Part shown: positions 25,556 through 37,800 of the stretch, piece after piece | How the letters are laid out: the number at the start of each line of letters is the position of its first letter | Numbering within the stretch: position 1 is the stretch's first letter | Assembly: GCF_910596095.1 (NCBI RefSeq) | Contig: NC_056551.1 | Location: forward strand, 15,269,501-15,333,500 | DNA from: Thunnus maccoyii | Taxonomy: Eukaryota; Chordata; Actinopteri; Scombriformes; Scombridae | DNA: 64,000 nt | Direction of reading: 5' to 3' | The notes under the pieces: generated by a model | The model's input: the letters and a program-made list of their open reading frames with translations, nothing else | Database searches by the model: none | What the model was told of the DNA's origin: nothing | Program-made: the position numbers and the translations under genes

Positions 25556-26334
25556 TATTGTATATAATTGAGAATGAGTCAATGTAACACTCTGACGTTT
25601 ATTATTGGTTGATAATATCATCAAAGAAACTGTGTGGTTCTGTTTATTTAGGCTGATGGCAGACCTCAGATTTCATATCATTTTCAACTTAGCTTTATAA
25701 AGTATGTTTACACTGCAGCATATTAACAACAAAAATATAATAAAAAAGCTTTATTTCCAAATGTGTTGACACTGGTTTTCTTGTTGTTACACATATTACA
25801 CATAATACCCATACTGGAGGATTGGTAAGATACATACTACAGGAAATGATCAGGATCATAACAAGCATATAATCATTCTTTTAATATTTATTTTTTGAGC
25901 GTGACTTAATTTGCCTCTGAGTGAAAGATTATAAAGATAACACATTTCAGCAGTCCTTCCCACTCAGAGCCATCTAATTATTTATTTATTATTTTGTGTT
26001 GTCATGTTTTTAAATTAATTTGCTTTTTGTTGTTGATATCTTTGATGTCATAAGTTTAAAATATTTTTTCAACCCCAAAATTCATAATTTTGGACACTTT
26101 TTCTGGAGGGAGCAACTCAGACATTGGTGTTCTTTGACTATGCACTGCAATACTTGAATATGAGTTTATATAACCTAATGATATTTCTTCTTTATTTTAT
26201 GATACAGATAGGCCATAATGCACTTGAGGCATAGATTATTTTCCCCCCAATTTTTATTATTCTTGGGTTTGAAGGTGTGAATAGGCATATGCGTGTACTG
26301 TGGCTCTTGGTACAGGACGTTTGTGACTAACAAT

Positions 26335-26336
<2 letters not shown>

Positions 26337-26411
<75 letters not shown>
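26337..26411. repeat. (CA)n microsatellite, ~75 bp
   Basis: Uninterrupted CA dinucleotides between the nipbl and mlana starts. It creates spurious Cys-Val antisense frames. Length polymorphism is expected. Confidence 0.97.
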
Positions 26412-26413
<2 letters not shown>

Positions 26414-26596
26414 CAAAAGCCAGCAGCTGACTCCTGGCTGTAGTTTCACGAGTGGATAATAATGTTGCGTTCAGGACCGCGGGGTTTCACGGTAATTAGT
26501 CTGCTTCAATGGGTTTAACCATGAGCCTCTAACCCGTGACGGTCATGAGGGTTTTATGCCCCTCTCTGCTCTCCGGCACACTGAAGAAAGATATTT

Positions 26597-26689
26597 GGGC
26601 AGTGAAATAACACAGAGCTCCGAGGACCCGCACTTTTTGAGAAGCCATCCTAACCAGAGGAACTGTCTGCAATCTAATTATCCAATTTG
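26597..26689 (+). promoter_or_regulatory. mlana: Putative mlana non-coding exon 1
   Basis: mlana coding exon 1 is preceded by an acceptor at 27628, so an upstream 5' UTR exon is needed. A strong donor (TTTG then GTAAGA) lies after 26689, preceded by purine-rich sequence that would fit a 5' UTR. The left edge is arbitrary and no TATA box or clear MITF E-box was identified. Confidence 0.35.
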
Positions 26690-27656
26690 GTAAGATGATA
26701 GGTCTCTTTGTCTTTTTTCCCAGCAGAGTTGCCTTATTATAGGGATACTGAAGACTATTTTGTTTTTTTCAAAGAGTTAGCCAAGTTTTCATTGTCAGCT
26801 GAACTCCAAATTGCCTTTTATTACCTCATCAAACTGGAAAAATAGATTATGTTGCACAAGGTTTCCTAGCATGTTGCTATAGCAACGGGTGATACTGTCA
26901 CCAATCAGGATTCGGACTACATTTGCTTGATACTATTCCGACTGGTTTGGCAAAAAAAAAATTTATATATATGTATTCATTTGCCTATTTGCTATCAAAA
27001 ATGTACATGTACTCACATATTTTTCAAGCATTAGTCAGCCAGTTATAATTGACATATTACTCATTAGTGCCACTATAGCACCGGGCGAGAGAGGTAAATC
27101 CTTAGTTTACCTCTATAGCAAATAAGATTGGATGAAAAAACAAAAGGACAAGCGTGAGGGCAGTGATTCATAAAACAAAAGAATACGATTTCATTTGAAC
27201 AAACAGGACAAGTTGAACTTTATTTGAATTATCAAATTTCTACCCAGCAATTATTGTACGACACTCATAAAACATGGTTTGGATAAAACGTTGGGGTTAA
27301 GGTTATTATGTGGTAGGTGAAGTAGCCAGATACACGATACTAAAAGAAACTACTAATTATGAAGAGCAACAACTGTTTTCAGCTTCATGGTGGTTAAGTG
27401 TGTCTAAATTGACAATGGGCCTGCATTTGGTTGCTGTATGAATAATTTTGAGTGTTGTTCTTGACAAAGGTCTATTTAGAGCCTTTAGTGTTCAGTACTA
27501 GAATTAATTAGTAATTCTAGTGGGCTGTGGGATATTATTTGATCCACTGAAAGAAAATGTGGGCTTGTCAAATAGTTTTAAATACTTGTTGCATTTTCAT
27601 TTTCAAGTGATTTACCGTTGATTTTCAGTTTGATGAGGTGTAATCGTACAGACGGG

Positions 27657-28515
27657 ATGCCTCGTGGAGACTTCAACATCTATTTTGCCAGCAGCAGGAG
27701 GGGATATGTCAGAGTTGAGGAGTATGTGTATCTATTTTATTTTAAATTCAGCAAAGTATATAAAGCTTTGTGTATTCTGACATAAGTCATGAATCTATAT
27801 AATGCTATACTGTGGTGAATACCATAACTGATATGTCTACATAAGACATAAAGTCATAAACTAATGTGTTTCTCTATGTGTAACTATATTAATTCTACAA
27901 TCACTATCACTCTATAGCTGACCCTCATATTTTTTTCAGTACAATATGATACGTTCCAACACATTCATTCTGAAAAGTAGTGAAATATGGTCATGCATCC
28001 TGAATTTATGATTGAATTAAGTGTATTGCTCAGTGATTGTTAGTTTAAGTGAATTGTGCTGTGCACCACAGGGCGGTGGGCATAGCTCTGCTGATGGTCA
28101 TCCTGGCAGCTCTTCTCCTCCTGGGCTGCTGGTATTTCAAGAAAAGGAGCGGCTACAGAATAATCAGGGTGAGACCGTCCTTCCTTTAATGAAGCGAAAG
28201 TTTAGCAATCTGACTAATAAAAGCAGGTATTGAATGTTTCTGCAAAATTCCTTGCTCATCTTTGTCTCCCCTGCAGAGCCCCAGGTCTGGGTCACCAGGT
28301 TACACAGGAGGCCAGTACTCAGAGGCTGGACCCTCAGCAGATAACAAGATGGCTCTCACTGACTTCGGCAGCTTCCGACCAGTGGTGAGGGACAAGCAGT
28401 TACCTGATGACTGACTTTACTGATTTTCCATACCCTCCCTGTCCCTGAGTCAAATTGTTTTAATGTCAGGAAAGAGATAGCAAATTAGACAGATGTGATG
28501 TAATTCTTTTTTACT

Positions 28516-28575
<60 letters not shown>

Positions 28576-29251
28576 TATATCATTTCAATACATCACCAGT
28601 CAACAAACTCGTGGGCAGACTCATAGTCTGTACAACCCAAAGTCCATGACAGAGGATATTTGTTTAGTACAAAGCCTCAGGGCTCTGAACACAGTGTCGA
28701 GCACGTGAAGCTGATGCAATAGATTCCTGAAGGAGAGATTATGATGTCACCAGACCAAGGGAAGGTATTAAAAATGTTTCATTCCCAAGGGAGGTATGCG
28801 TCTGTGAGTGCGGGAAAAGTGAGGGAAATGGGATCAGATCAACAGCCTCTCATATGACATGAAGTTGCAAAAGCACAATGTCCTTTAAAAATGCCCATCC
28901 TTTCCTAATGCAGCAATTACCAGGGTTCAAAGAAAAGAGCCTTTCAACCATGCTAGACCCATTGTTCACCTCACTGTTACAGAGACCAAGATTGTTTAAA
29001 CCCACGGAGCTTTAATTTCAATTCTAGTCAAGTGCTTCAAGTTTCCAGATATGACGATGAATGTGTTAAAATGTATGACAACATTCATTTTCAGTTGTAT
29101 AATCGTGATGGAAGTCAGTGTGTGGGAATTTTTGCACATTTTCAGCTGTTTATATCTGGATGTTTGTCCCACTCTTCACCAGGTTCCTAATGCTCCTCCA
29201 GCCTATGAAAAGATCTCCTCAGGGCCGCTGCCTCCTCCTTATTCCCCCTAA
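27657..29251 (+). CDS. mlana: mlana: Melan-A/MART-1-like melanosomal membrane protein, 4 coding exons, 112 aa
   Basis: Exons: 27657-27721, 28072-28168, 28277-28384 and 29183-29251; lengths sum to 339 bases with matching phases and AG/GT junctions. Melan-A is a small single-pass protein of pigment cells that works with PMEL in melanosome biogenesis. The start MPRGDFNIYFA parallels human MPREDAHFIYG, so this ATG was chosen over one 24 bases upstream. Exon 2 encodes the membrane span (EEAVGIALLMVILAALLLL) followed by GCWYFKKRSGYR, nearly the human GCWYCRRRNGYR. The C terminus reads VPNAPPAYEKISS...PPPYSP, giving two PPxY motifs of the kind bound by WW-domain ubiquitin ligases, both conserved in human (118 residues). 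The central exon is Gly/Ser-rich and divergent. Its neighbour kiaa2026 is also adjacent to MLANA on human 9p24. Confidence 0.94.
28518..28580. repeat. (TA)n microsatellite in mlana intron 3
   Basis: About 63 bp of TA dinucleotides with one TACA interruption near 28570. It lies between the third and fourth coding exons of mlana. Confidence 0.97.
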
Positions 29252-29462
29252 AGGACTTCTGTAAAGCACAGACATCTGGAGAAGAAAGGAAAATACTGGA
29301 TAACATACTCTAAACTTCATCTGTTGTTTGATGATAATCTGATGCCACTGTCAATATGGTCCCTAATACTTTGTAGCCAAGTATACCCGTAGGTGAAAGT
29401 ACTGTATCTCTCACTTTGTAAAATTATTCACATGCATGAACACAATGTACATAGGTTGTTTC

Positions 29463-29475
29463 AATAAACAATAAA
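29463..29475 (+). terminator. mlana: mlana poly(A) signals
   Basis: Two AATAAA hexamers (29463-29468 and 29470-29475) lie about 210 bases after the mlana stop, which gives a plausible short 3' UTR. Cleavage would fall near 29485-29500. Confidence 0.7.
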
Positions 29476-29543
29476 AAGTGATTTCACAAGGACCCTGTGT
29501 ACAAGGAAGCAGCTCAAACACATTGTTGGGGACAGTTGCATTG

Positions 29544-29549
29544 TTTATT
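29544..29549 (-). terminator. kiaa2026: kiaa2026 poly(A) signal
   Basis: TTTATT on the plus strand reads AATAAA on the minus strand, about 710 bases downstream of the kiaa2026 stop. Cleavage near 29520-29530 would place the two convergent transcript ends within a few tens of bases of each other. Confidence 0.6.
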
Positions 29550-30253
29550 TCCATGCAGTAACGTCCACATTTGTTCAATGAAAATGTACCTAGTAAATAT
29601 TTTTGAAAAATCTATATGGTAAAAATAAATAAATGACTTCAAAACATTTTATATGGGCTCAAACATGTAGTACAAATTCATCTATTAGTTTTTTTATATT
29701 TCTAAAAAGTAAGATGTAGTTTTCAAACTGTTACTAGTTGAAAAAAGGACAATGTCATACAGCTGTATTGTTCAAACAGACAGTTAAGTAAAGCAAGGTG
29801 TACCAATGAATAGTATCCCAATAATTACCATCTGAAGTAGTATCTAGTAGCATTGAAAAGTATTACAAAAACTTGAGTTGAAATCCATTTTTTTCCTACC
29901 CTCTCATTCTTCTGATTTTTATAACAGTTGTCAATACTGGCCATGAAGTAAAAAAGGAAAGTTGAGAGTCTACAACATTCATCTGAGGGCAACCTCAATA
30001 GTTTTCAATTTAGAAAACCATCATCACAGTATACATTTCCAGTCTGTTTGAGCATACAGTTTACTTATAAGATCATCTAACCAGAGGGTATGACCTACTG
30101 TATCTTAAATTTAGGTTATGAGTCAAACTGCAGCTGGAAAGCAGCAACACCAAGATTACTACAAGTGATGGATATGAGCCCTGCCAAAACTAACCAGCTG
30201 AGCAGTGGTGTCTCAGTCCTCACATAGCTGTCTCATGGTCTTGGTTAATTGGT

Positions 30254-33200
30254 TCATTTTGTGTCTGCCTGTGAAGGCTGTAAAGAGGAATCATGTGCGT
30301 GTAGTGCTCCAGTGGAACTGTTGGGTGAAACCACCAGTGCAGCCAGCGGTTTGGGGCAGGTGGTCAACTCTGCTGGATTGACCTGGCACTGAACTGTACT
30401 CAAAACAGCACCATCAGGACTAATGAGTAGCTTGGATGCTACATTGGTATGCATACCTAAAGCTGAGGTCTGCAGAGAGTGCTTTCCCAGTGCTTGATTG
30501 GTCGGAACGACAGGTTGGTGGATGGTGTTGTTTGTCTTCAGTGATGTGATTGGTTGAGCTGGAGTTATTATTACAGTGTTGCTGGATGGAGGTGTGGTCA
30601 TCACAGGTGCTGTTTCAAAGCTGTTGACAGTGCTTCCGATTGGTGGAACTGTAGCAATGGGCAGCGTCTGCATCCTCGACGCTGTGCTTACAATTGGAGG
30701 GACAGCCACAGTTGGCAATACTTGTGTCCGTGTGCCAGCAAACACTGGTTGCATGACTGCCTGTTTTTTGACTGATGCGTTGCCAAGGCCCATATTCGCC
30801 AAAAACTGTGATGGAGCAGTGGGGGGTGCTGCAATTTTTACTGCTGTCTGCTGGGGCTGTATGCCTGGACCCAGGGTTGTCACTGAAACCTCCTGCTGAG
30901 CAGGAAGAGAATGCAAATATGGTGTGCTTGCTATCACAGGGGCTGGGGCTGAGGAAACGGGTGCTGGAATTGGTATGACGGGATTCGGCAGGGCAACAGC
31001 TGATGGGCTGGGTAAAACAGGCAAGGATGATAGAGGTGCTGACAATCTGGGTAAAGGGGGTGCTACTGCAGGTGAAATGGTGGATGAACATTCAGCTTGC
31101 CTGGGTGTACCAGCAGCTAACCTGATTGTAGCCAGCGCTGAGCCAAGAACAGAGGCACTGGTTACCACTGGGGAAACTAGGGCTGGAACACTACCTAACC
31201 TAGGTGATGATGAGACCAGAGTGGGTGTGCCTACAGGTGGTGATGCAAAGTTACTAGCCTGCGAAACTGGCAACCTTGGCAGAGCAGACACTACACTTGT
31301 TTTACTGGGTAACAACGCTGAGCCCAAGCCAGGTGTTCCTGTTAGTTGGACTGGCATGACATTGGGATTGGTTGCTAGCAATGATGGACCAACAGCAGGT
31401 GTGCATGCTACAAAAGGAGAACTTAAGGCTGGCACACTAGGCAGCTTGGCTGGCGATAGGGGTAAAACAGGTGCTCGAGGGGCTACAGTGACAGGGCTTG
31501 CCCCTTGGGGAGGTACTGCTGCTCCAATGCTAGTAGCACTGGCACTAGGCACTTGTTGTGGTGCAGGGCTAGAGATAATAAGGACATGGCTGCCTGGACC
31601 CAAACCCTGGGGAGGGACTACAAACCGTGCATTGTTAAGGAGGATCTGTGTGCCAGCAGCAAGGGGCGTAGAAGTGTTGATGACTATCCTCTGCTGAATT
31701 GTGCCAGTAGAAGAAGTGGTGAATGGGGTACTGGTGGTTGTTGCCAAGGAGATTTGTGTTTGGGTTTTATTGAGAGCAAGGTGAGGGGAAGATAAGATGG
31801 AGGTGGTTTCCTCACCAATGCCACTTTGGATATTCGGGGGCTGACGGACAAGGTTGGTTGTGGAGGTTTGGGCTGGGCTACTCTGCGTGGTAGTGGTTAC
31901 CTGAGCAGGAGAGTTGCTGGACAGTATATTTGTGGGCAGACCAAGATCCTTCTTGATCATGTTTCCTGCAGATGTAGCAGCAGTAGATGTGGAAGAGCCT
32001 GGTTGGGAGATCATGGGGAAGGGAGGGATACCCTGGAGCTGAGAGTTGCTGGTTAGAGAAGTGTGAGAAGTAAGCTGAGCAGGACAGCTTGTTATGGTAT
32101 TTGAACTTGTGACCGGGAACAGTTGTGTGGTGGTGGCTGGTGAACAGCCTGTATCTGAGACAGACACTGGTGTGCTTTTGGAAGGGGAACGTGACAGTGC
32201 ACCGATGGTCTGTCCGATGGTTGTTGTCTTGCCTGACAACTGGATTTGAAGCCCTGGAGACACACAAGATTGAGATATTTATTTGTGCAATGTTTTTTTT
32301 TGAGCAGACTGCATAATATCAGTTTTATTCAACTGATCAACATTGATAATGGGGGTGTATTTGGGGTATTTTTAATACAATATTTAAATTTGGTATGGGT
32401 TCTATGGTCCTCCAATGGTCAAGTCTTTGCATCACTTGTTTTATGTTGACAAGCAGAACGGCCTGCACAAACTTTAAACCCTACAGATGCTGCACACCAA
32501 AAAAAGGTTGACACAGACCCTGACTTATATATAGCTTGATGTGTTAATGCTACTAATATATTTATAAATTTACTTTAATGTCAAACATTGGGTACTGTAG
32601 CATCAAAAAAACAAAGCTCCACATTTCTTCAACTTCAGTATTAAGTCCACATGTACAATGAATAGCTGTGGCCAACTGTTGCAAAATTTACAGACTGAAT
32701 CAAACACGAGAAACCGGTCACATACGAGAATTCAAGTAAAACATCACACCAAATAAAACCAACCTGTGGGCAAGGTGATGTTCTTGACTTTGGACATCGC
32801 TTCTGAGTTGACACTGCCAACAGTTTGTCCTAGGCTTAATCCCATGTTCTGAGTTTGACTTGATAATGAAGTGGTCAGTAGCTGTCCACCAGCTGCTGTC
32901 CCTATCCCTTGCTTTGGAATGCTTCCCACAAAGGTGGAGGATGACGTTGTTGTGGGCTGGCTGATGAACATGACTCTTGAACTTGGAAGTGGTTTTGTGG
33001 AAGAGGGTGTGTCTTTTGATACAGCTACATTTGAGGCAGAGGAAGAAGAGGGAGTGACCAGAATAAATTTAGTAACTTGGGATCTCTCATCTGTGCTGGC
33101 TCGTTTCATACCAGGCTTGCAGATGAACTCAGATTGTGTGAGAACTTGGGGAACACTAGAACTACTCAGTGATGGGACAACAACAGTGTTTTTTACTAAT

Positions 33201-34812
33201 GAAGCTTGAAAATGAGAACCAGATGCTGCTGTCTGTGCAAGCTGGCCAATCTTTGTTACAAACTTAGAAGCAGATGAACTGTTGGAGCCTTGACTTAAGG
33301 CAACAGTAGTTCCTGCAGTCTGGCTTCCTGGGCCTGCAACAGGAATGCCACCAGTGAGGGTAGTGACCATGGGAGTGGTGACAGTGGAAGGGGACTTTAA
33401 TACTGAAGGAACCTGCTTCTGAGGTTGGGCTACTGAGGTACTTGTCACTGCTGGGATGGTACAAGGGGAAGTCTGAGAAGGAGCAGAAGGAGAAGCTGAT
33501 GACGTCTTGGATACGAGGAAGGCTTTAAACTGAGGTGAGATGGTGATAACTGGACTGCTGGGCAAACATCCAAGGGCATTCTGGTCTGAGGATGTCTGGA
33601 CTTTGACGATGCCTGTGTTGCCTCCTCTAGTCGTTACCAGGATGGACTGTGAGTCACGAATACACACAGTCTTAAGCTCCTGTTTAGGGTCTGTAGACTT
33701 AACAGGCTCAGTAGAAACTGCACTGGCAGGAGTTGTGATAGATGAGGAGTTTGGCATACCACCTTGTGGTGTGCTTGCTTCGGGACTACAGACTTGCATT
33801 CCCTTGAACCCTGCTGTGTTTAGAGCCCCATGCTGCAGCCTAGGGGAAACAGAAGGAGAAGGGGTCCTCACTGTCCTGGCATCTTTTAGGGGGGCCACTT
33901 GCTGAACAGGGATTCTGTTTTCAGGAATGGTAAACCCAGGCACATTGGTGGACATACATAAGGGGCTGGCCACTTTAGAAACGGGGACCTGAATGCCCTT
34001 AGTCTGTTGTTGATGTAAAGAAGTGACCTTTTCTTCATTTTTGTGAATGAGAAGTTTAGAAGGCAGAATCACCACTTGCTGCATGATCTTCTCCCCAGTG
34101 TTCTGGTCCAGGACAGGATGAACAGAGATCTTGACTGGGCTGCTGCTGTCTTTCCTTACAAGGTGACCCAGCCCCTCAGGAACCTTGTACACCACTTGGA
34201 CAGGACTTTTTGGTACAGTCTGGGTTGGTTTGGCCTGTGGTGATTTAGGAAGAGCTGTCGTCACTGTGGCCATTCCTGGCTGTCTAAGTACTTGTGTCTG
34301 TTGTAGTCCTTGTGCCTGCAGTTGTTGTGAGTTCTGCTGGGAGCTGGATGGAGAACTTTGTGCTTTTGAAAGTTTTGTGGTAGACAGGGAGACTAAAGAC
34401 CCTTTGCTCTGTCTATCTATGTTGTTGACTCCTGGAAAATCAACAGGCCGTTTCATTAAGGTCACTTTGTTTCCCACACTCTTAGCCAGTAGGGTGGGAA
34501 TGGGCGTGTAGCCCTTAGGTAGTCCAGTGGTGGGGTGGAGAATGGGGGGTCTGTGTGACAATGAAGTCTCCGTTGACACCCTTGCTGCCCATGCTGAGTT
34601 TGAATCCCTGGATTGATTTGATGGGATCATTTCCGATCTAGACTGTGGTCCAGAGTCAGGAGTAGAAGTAATGCTACTGCTGCCAGTCCGAACTCTTGGC
34701 AGTAGACTGATGCCTTTCTCTGTGCTGGCCAGAGGGTGTCTTTGATGGTTGGGAGTTACACAGGTCACTGTTCTCTCTCCAGCAGATTCAGCCACAAACT
34801 CCCTGGTACTTG
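30254..34812 (-). other. kiaa2026: kiaa2026 coding exons 8-9: Ser/Thr/Pro/Gln-rich C-terminal half
   Basis: Exon 8 (34812-32764) and exon 9 (32253-30254) encode about 1,350 residues of low-complexity sequence without a globular signature. Short hydrophobic islands recur, such as GKHSLQTSALGMHTN and QRIVINTSTPLAAGTQILLNNARFVVPPQGLG, the latter the best-ordered candidate. The composition resembles Q/S/T/V-rich activation or scaffold regions. Plus-strand frames of up to 257 codons across here are shadows. Confidence 0.85.
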
Positions 34813-37800
34813 CTGAAAACAAATTAGAGATGTCTATTAGAGATGCACTAGTCAATTAGTCATCTATGCAGGCCAACAGATAAGTAGTGACATTCATTTA
34901 AAATTCCTTTAAAACAGTCAAATAAGCTCAGAACTGTGGCATTTAACTGCATTGCAGACTTTAGAAGCGGGAAAACACAATTTCAAGCTTTATCATAATA
35001 TTACACTTTAGATTCTAGGTTAATTACCTCCGCTCCATAGACCTCTGGGAACTACATGTTCCAGGTCTTCTTCCTCAGATCTTCTGTAATGATCCAACAG
35101 TGAACACGCCTCCTTCCCTGAACCTCTCTCTTCATCATCATCTGATGATGATGACGATGACATACACTCCTCACGCACAAAGTTATTGTACTCTGGATGA
35201 TTCTTGAAATCATGAAATTCCTTCTTCAAACGAAGCCTGATATGGAAGCAAAAGTAGAAATAAAGAAGCAGGGATTTCATTTCTAGTGCAGCAATAATGA
35301 TACGAGAGCTGTTAAAACAAAGTTGGGGTCATTCTGCTTTATGCTGGTCAGCTGAGCCCCGACTGCTAAGACTATGTAATATAATCAGCACAAAATTTTG
35401 ATAAAAATATAATAATTATGAAGGTTGGATCCAATCATCCTTTAAATGTCAAATGAGTACCTGTTCCTTTGGTAGGCCTTAACAAGTTTGGGTTCCCACG
35501 GTGAAAGCTCATTCAGTAGTCTGATTAGAGTGCTGTGGAGGTCTTTCACTGCTTCTCTCCTATAATACCACCGACCCTGTCAGTTCAAACATGCACAGGA
35601 AACCTTAGTCAAATCACCAACATTCAAATGTGTGAAAATGCATGAGCACATTATATTCTCCACCAAAGCAGAGGGCTCTGGAACACATGAATTGTGATTG
35701 TCACCTACCAGCCTCTTTTTGGTGCTCTCCAGGTCATCAAGTTCATCTTCTGTTTTACTGATCAGCTCCCGCAACTCTTCAAGACTGGTGCATACCAACT
35801 ACAGAGGAGAAACAATATATCAAGTAAGAAAATCAGAATAATGAGACAGACAAGAAAAATGAAGGGCAGAAGAATGTTAAGGCTTAAATCAAGACAATAA
35901 AATAGTTAAAAGATAGCAAAACTTATTACTAGATTAATTAACAGTAACAACTAAATACACAACTAAACACATAATGGTGTACCATGAATGTGACTACCTT
36001 AAATGATGGCTCAACTGGGGGTTCATCTTTAATTTTCTTTGAAGATTCAAGCTTTTTTCCTGTCAACAATATAAGTTATACCAATTGAATCAACAAATTG
36101 TTATGGAGAAAATAAACTGAAAAACATTACAACTTCAGAAAGTATCTCATACAGCATTGTGGCTATGAATGCACATTTACCACATGACTGATGCAGTTCC
36201 AAAAGAAACCACTGGCACATACATCATCACTCAGCTTTTTCTCACCTGTTTTATGTTTTTTCTTCTTGTCTTTTCTCTTGATCGTTGTGGTGACTCTCCG
36301 CACTGCAGACTTGGCAGCCTCAGCTGGGCACAGGCTCATCCTGTCCACGTGCTGCAGCTGCTTGTGCTCTCCTTTCACCCCTGGCAGCTGTTCCCTCCCT
36401 CGCTTTTTCTTCCGCTTTTTTTTTTTCGTCCAGATTCTGTCAGTCACCCTCTCTTCACTTGAGTTTTGAGTGCTCTCAGAAGACAGCTGTGTTGCTAGCC
36501 CTGATGTGCCACAGCAGCAGCCATGCTGCTCAGATTTAACATTACTAGTTTTGTTTCTACAACATTCCAAACAGAAAGACCTTTGGTGTCCCTGATTGGG
36601 ACTCCCCACCGGTTTGGTAGGGGAGGCCAGATTCACAGAGCGAGCAGGGGACCTTCCTGTGTAGCTGTGCTCCCCTACACTCAGACAGGGATCTTGTGTC
36701 GCTGCTTTAATGGTGCGCACTGAGCCCAATGAGAAACCCTGCTCTTGCTTTACTGTAGGTCTTTTAGACTGATGCTCTATAGTCTCTTCCTTCAATTTCA
36801 CACTACTTTCTCCAACAGGACTTGTTTGTGAAAGGGACAAGGAGTTATTGTGTATTTTAAAGTCCAATTTAGAGTCTTCACAGGAGTCTCCATCAGAGGA
36901 CCCTGATTCAGACCCCTCTTCCTTCTTCAGTGACCACGATTTATACCTTTCTCCATCTTCCTCTCTGTTCCCATTTTCCCTTTTTAAAAATCCAAATGTC
37001 TCTGCTTTCCCCTTACCAAAATCATCAGGCTCTCCTGTGTCCATGGAGCCTCCGCAACATCCGCTGTCACTTTTATCCCCCTCTTCCTTCATTCCATCCG
37101 ACTCTTCACCCTCTGTCCCTGGCTCTATTTCAACCCTTTTCACCCATATAGAAGGGAAAGGAAAAGTTGGGGGTGTGCTGGGGCTCTGGCAGTAGATCCT
37201 CAGGTCTGCCCCACAGAAATGTGGGAAGTGTATATAGGCATTGTCCTTGCTGTCATAACCCAAAATAGACTCCCTACATTCATGGATGGGCTGGGCCAGT
37301 ACAGCATCCTGCACATCCTTCTGTGTCTCATACACGTGATCGCAAAGCCCCTTCAGAAGCCACACTCTCTGGTAGAAGGGCAGCAAGTGAAAGGGTTTCT
37401 CCTCCAAAGGACTCACCTCCCCCAGGGAGCTGAAAAACTGGTGGCAGAGTCCCAGCTGCTCAGCCCGACCTGGCTGATCACGAGCGCCACCAACAGCTCG
37501 ATACCATCCCATGACCCGCTGCCTGAGCTCTGACTCCCAGCGACGGTAAGGCAGGGCAGGCCGGCGGTGCAGAGTGGCCCTCCTCTGTGATGGGGACAGT
37601 AGGGAAGACATGATTTTGGAGAGGAGGAGGCTGCAGCGGGGCATCAGCAAACAGCGCTCCAGCTCAAAAAATACAATCTCAGGAAGGTTAAGGGCAGTCT
37701 GAGCCAGGCAGAGGAAATGCCCTATAGCAGGGAGTTCCCAAAGGGTGTCCACAGTGTGGGGCGAAGCCTGTGATAACAAGCTCTGCTCCCACTCTTCCAC

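Larger units (their letters stand above)
24481..26596. other. Divergent spacer between nipbl and mlana
   Basis: nipbl (minus) and mlana (plus) are transcribed away from each other. No exon was recognised. The span contains a partial DNA-transposon copy at 25317-25555, a 75-bp CA microsatellite at 26337-26411, and otherwise AT-rich sequence. Confidence 0.5.

Noticed and set aside
26175..26411. Minus-strand frame starting with a Cys-Val repeat
   Set aside because: A product of the CA microsatellite.
26900..27640. A more distal mlana start or extra coding exon upstream of 27629
   Set aside because: The known Melan-A start (MPR.D) is found at 27657; upstream sequence has stops and no conserved residues.
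30924..31697. 257-codon plus-strand Gly/Ala/Thr-rich frame
   Set aside because: Antisense to kiaa2026 coding exon 9, whose own frame is supported by splice sites and exact phase.
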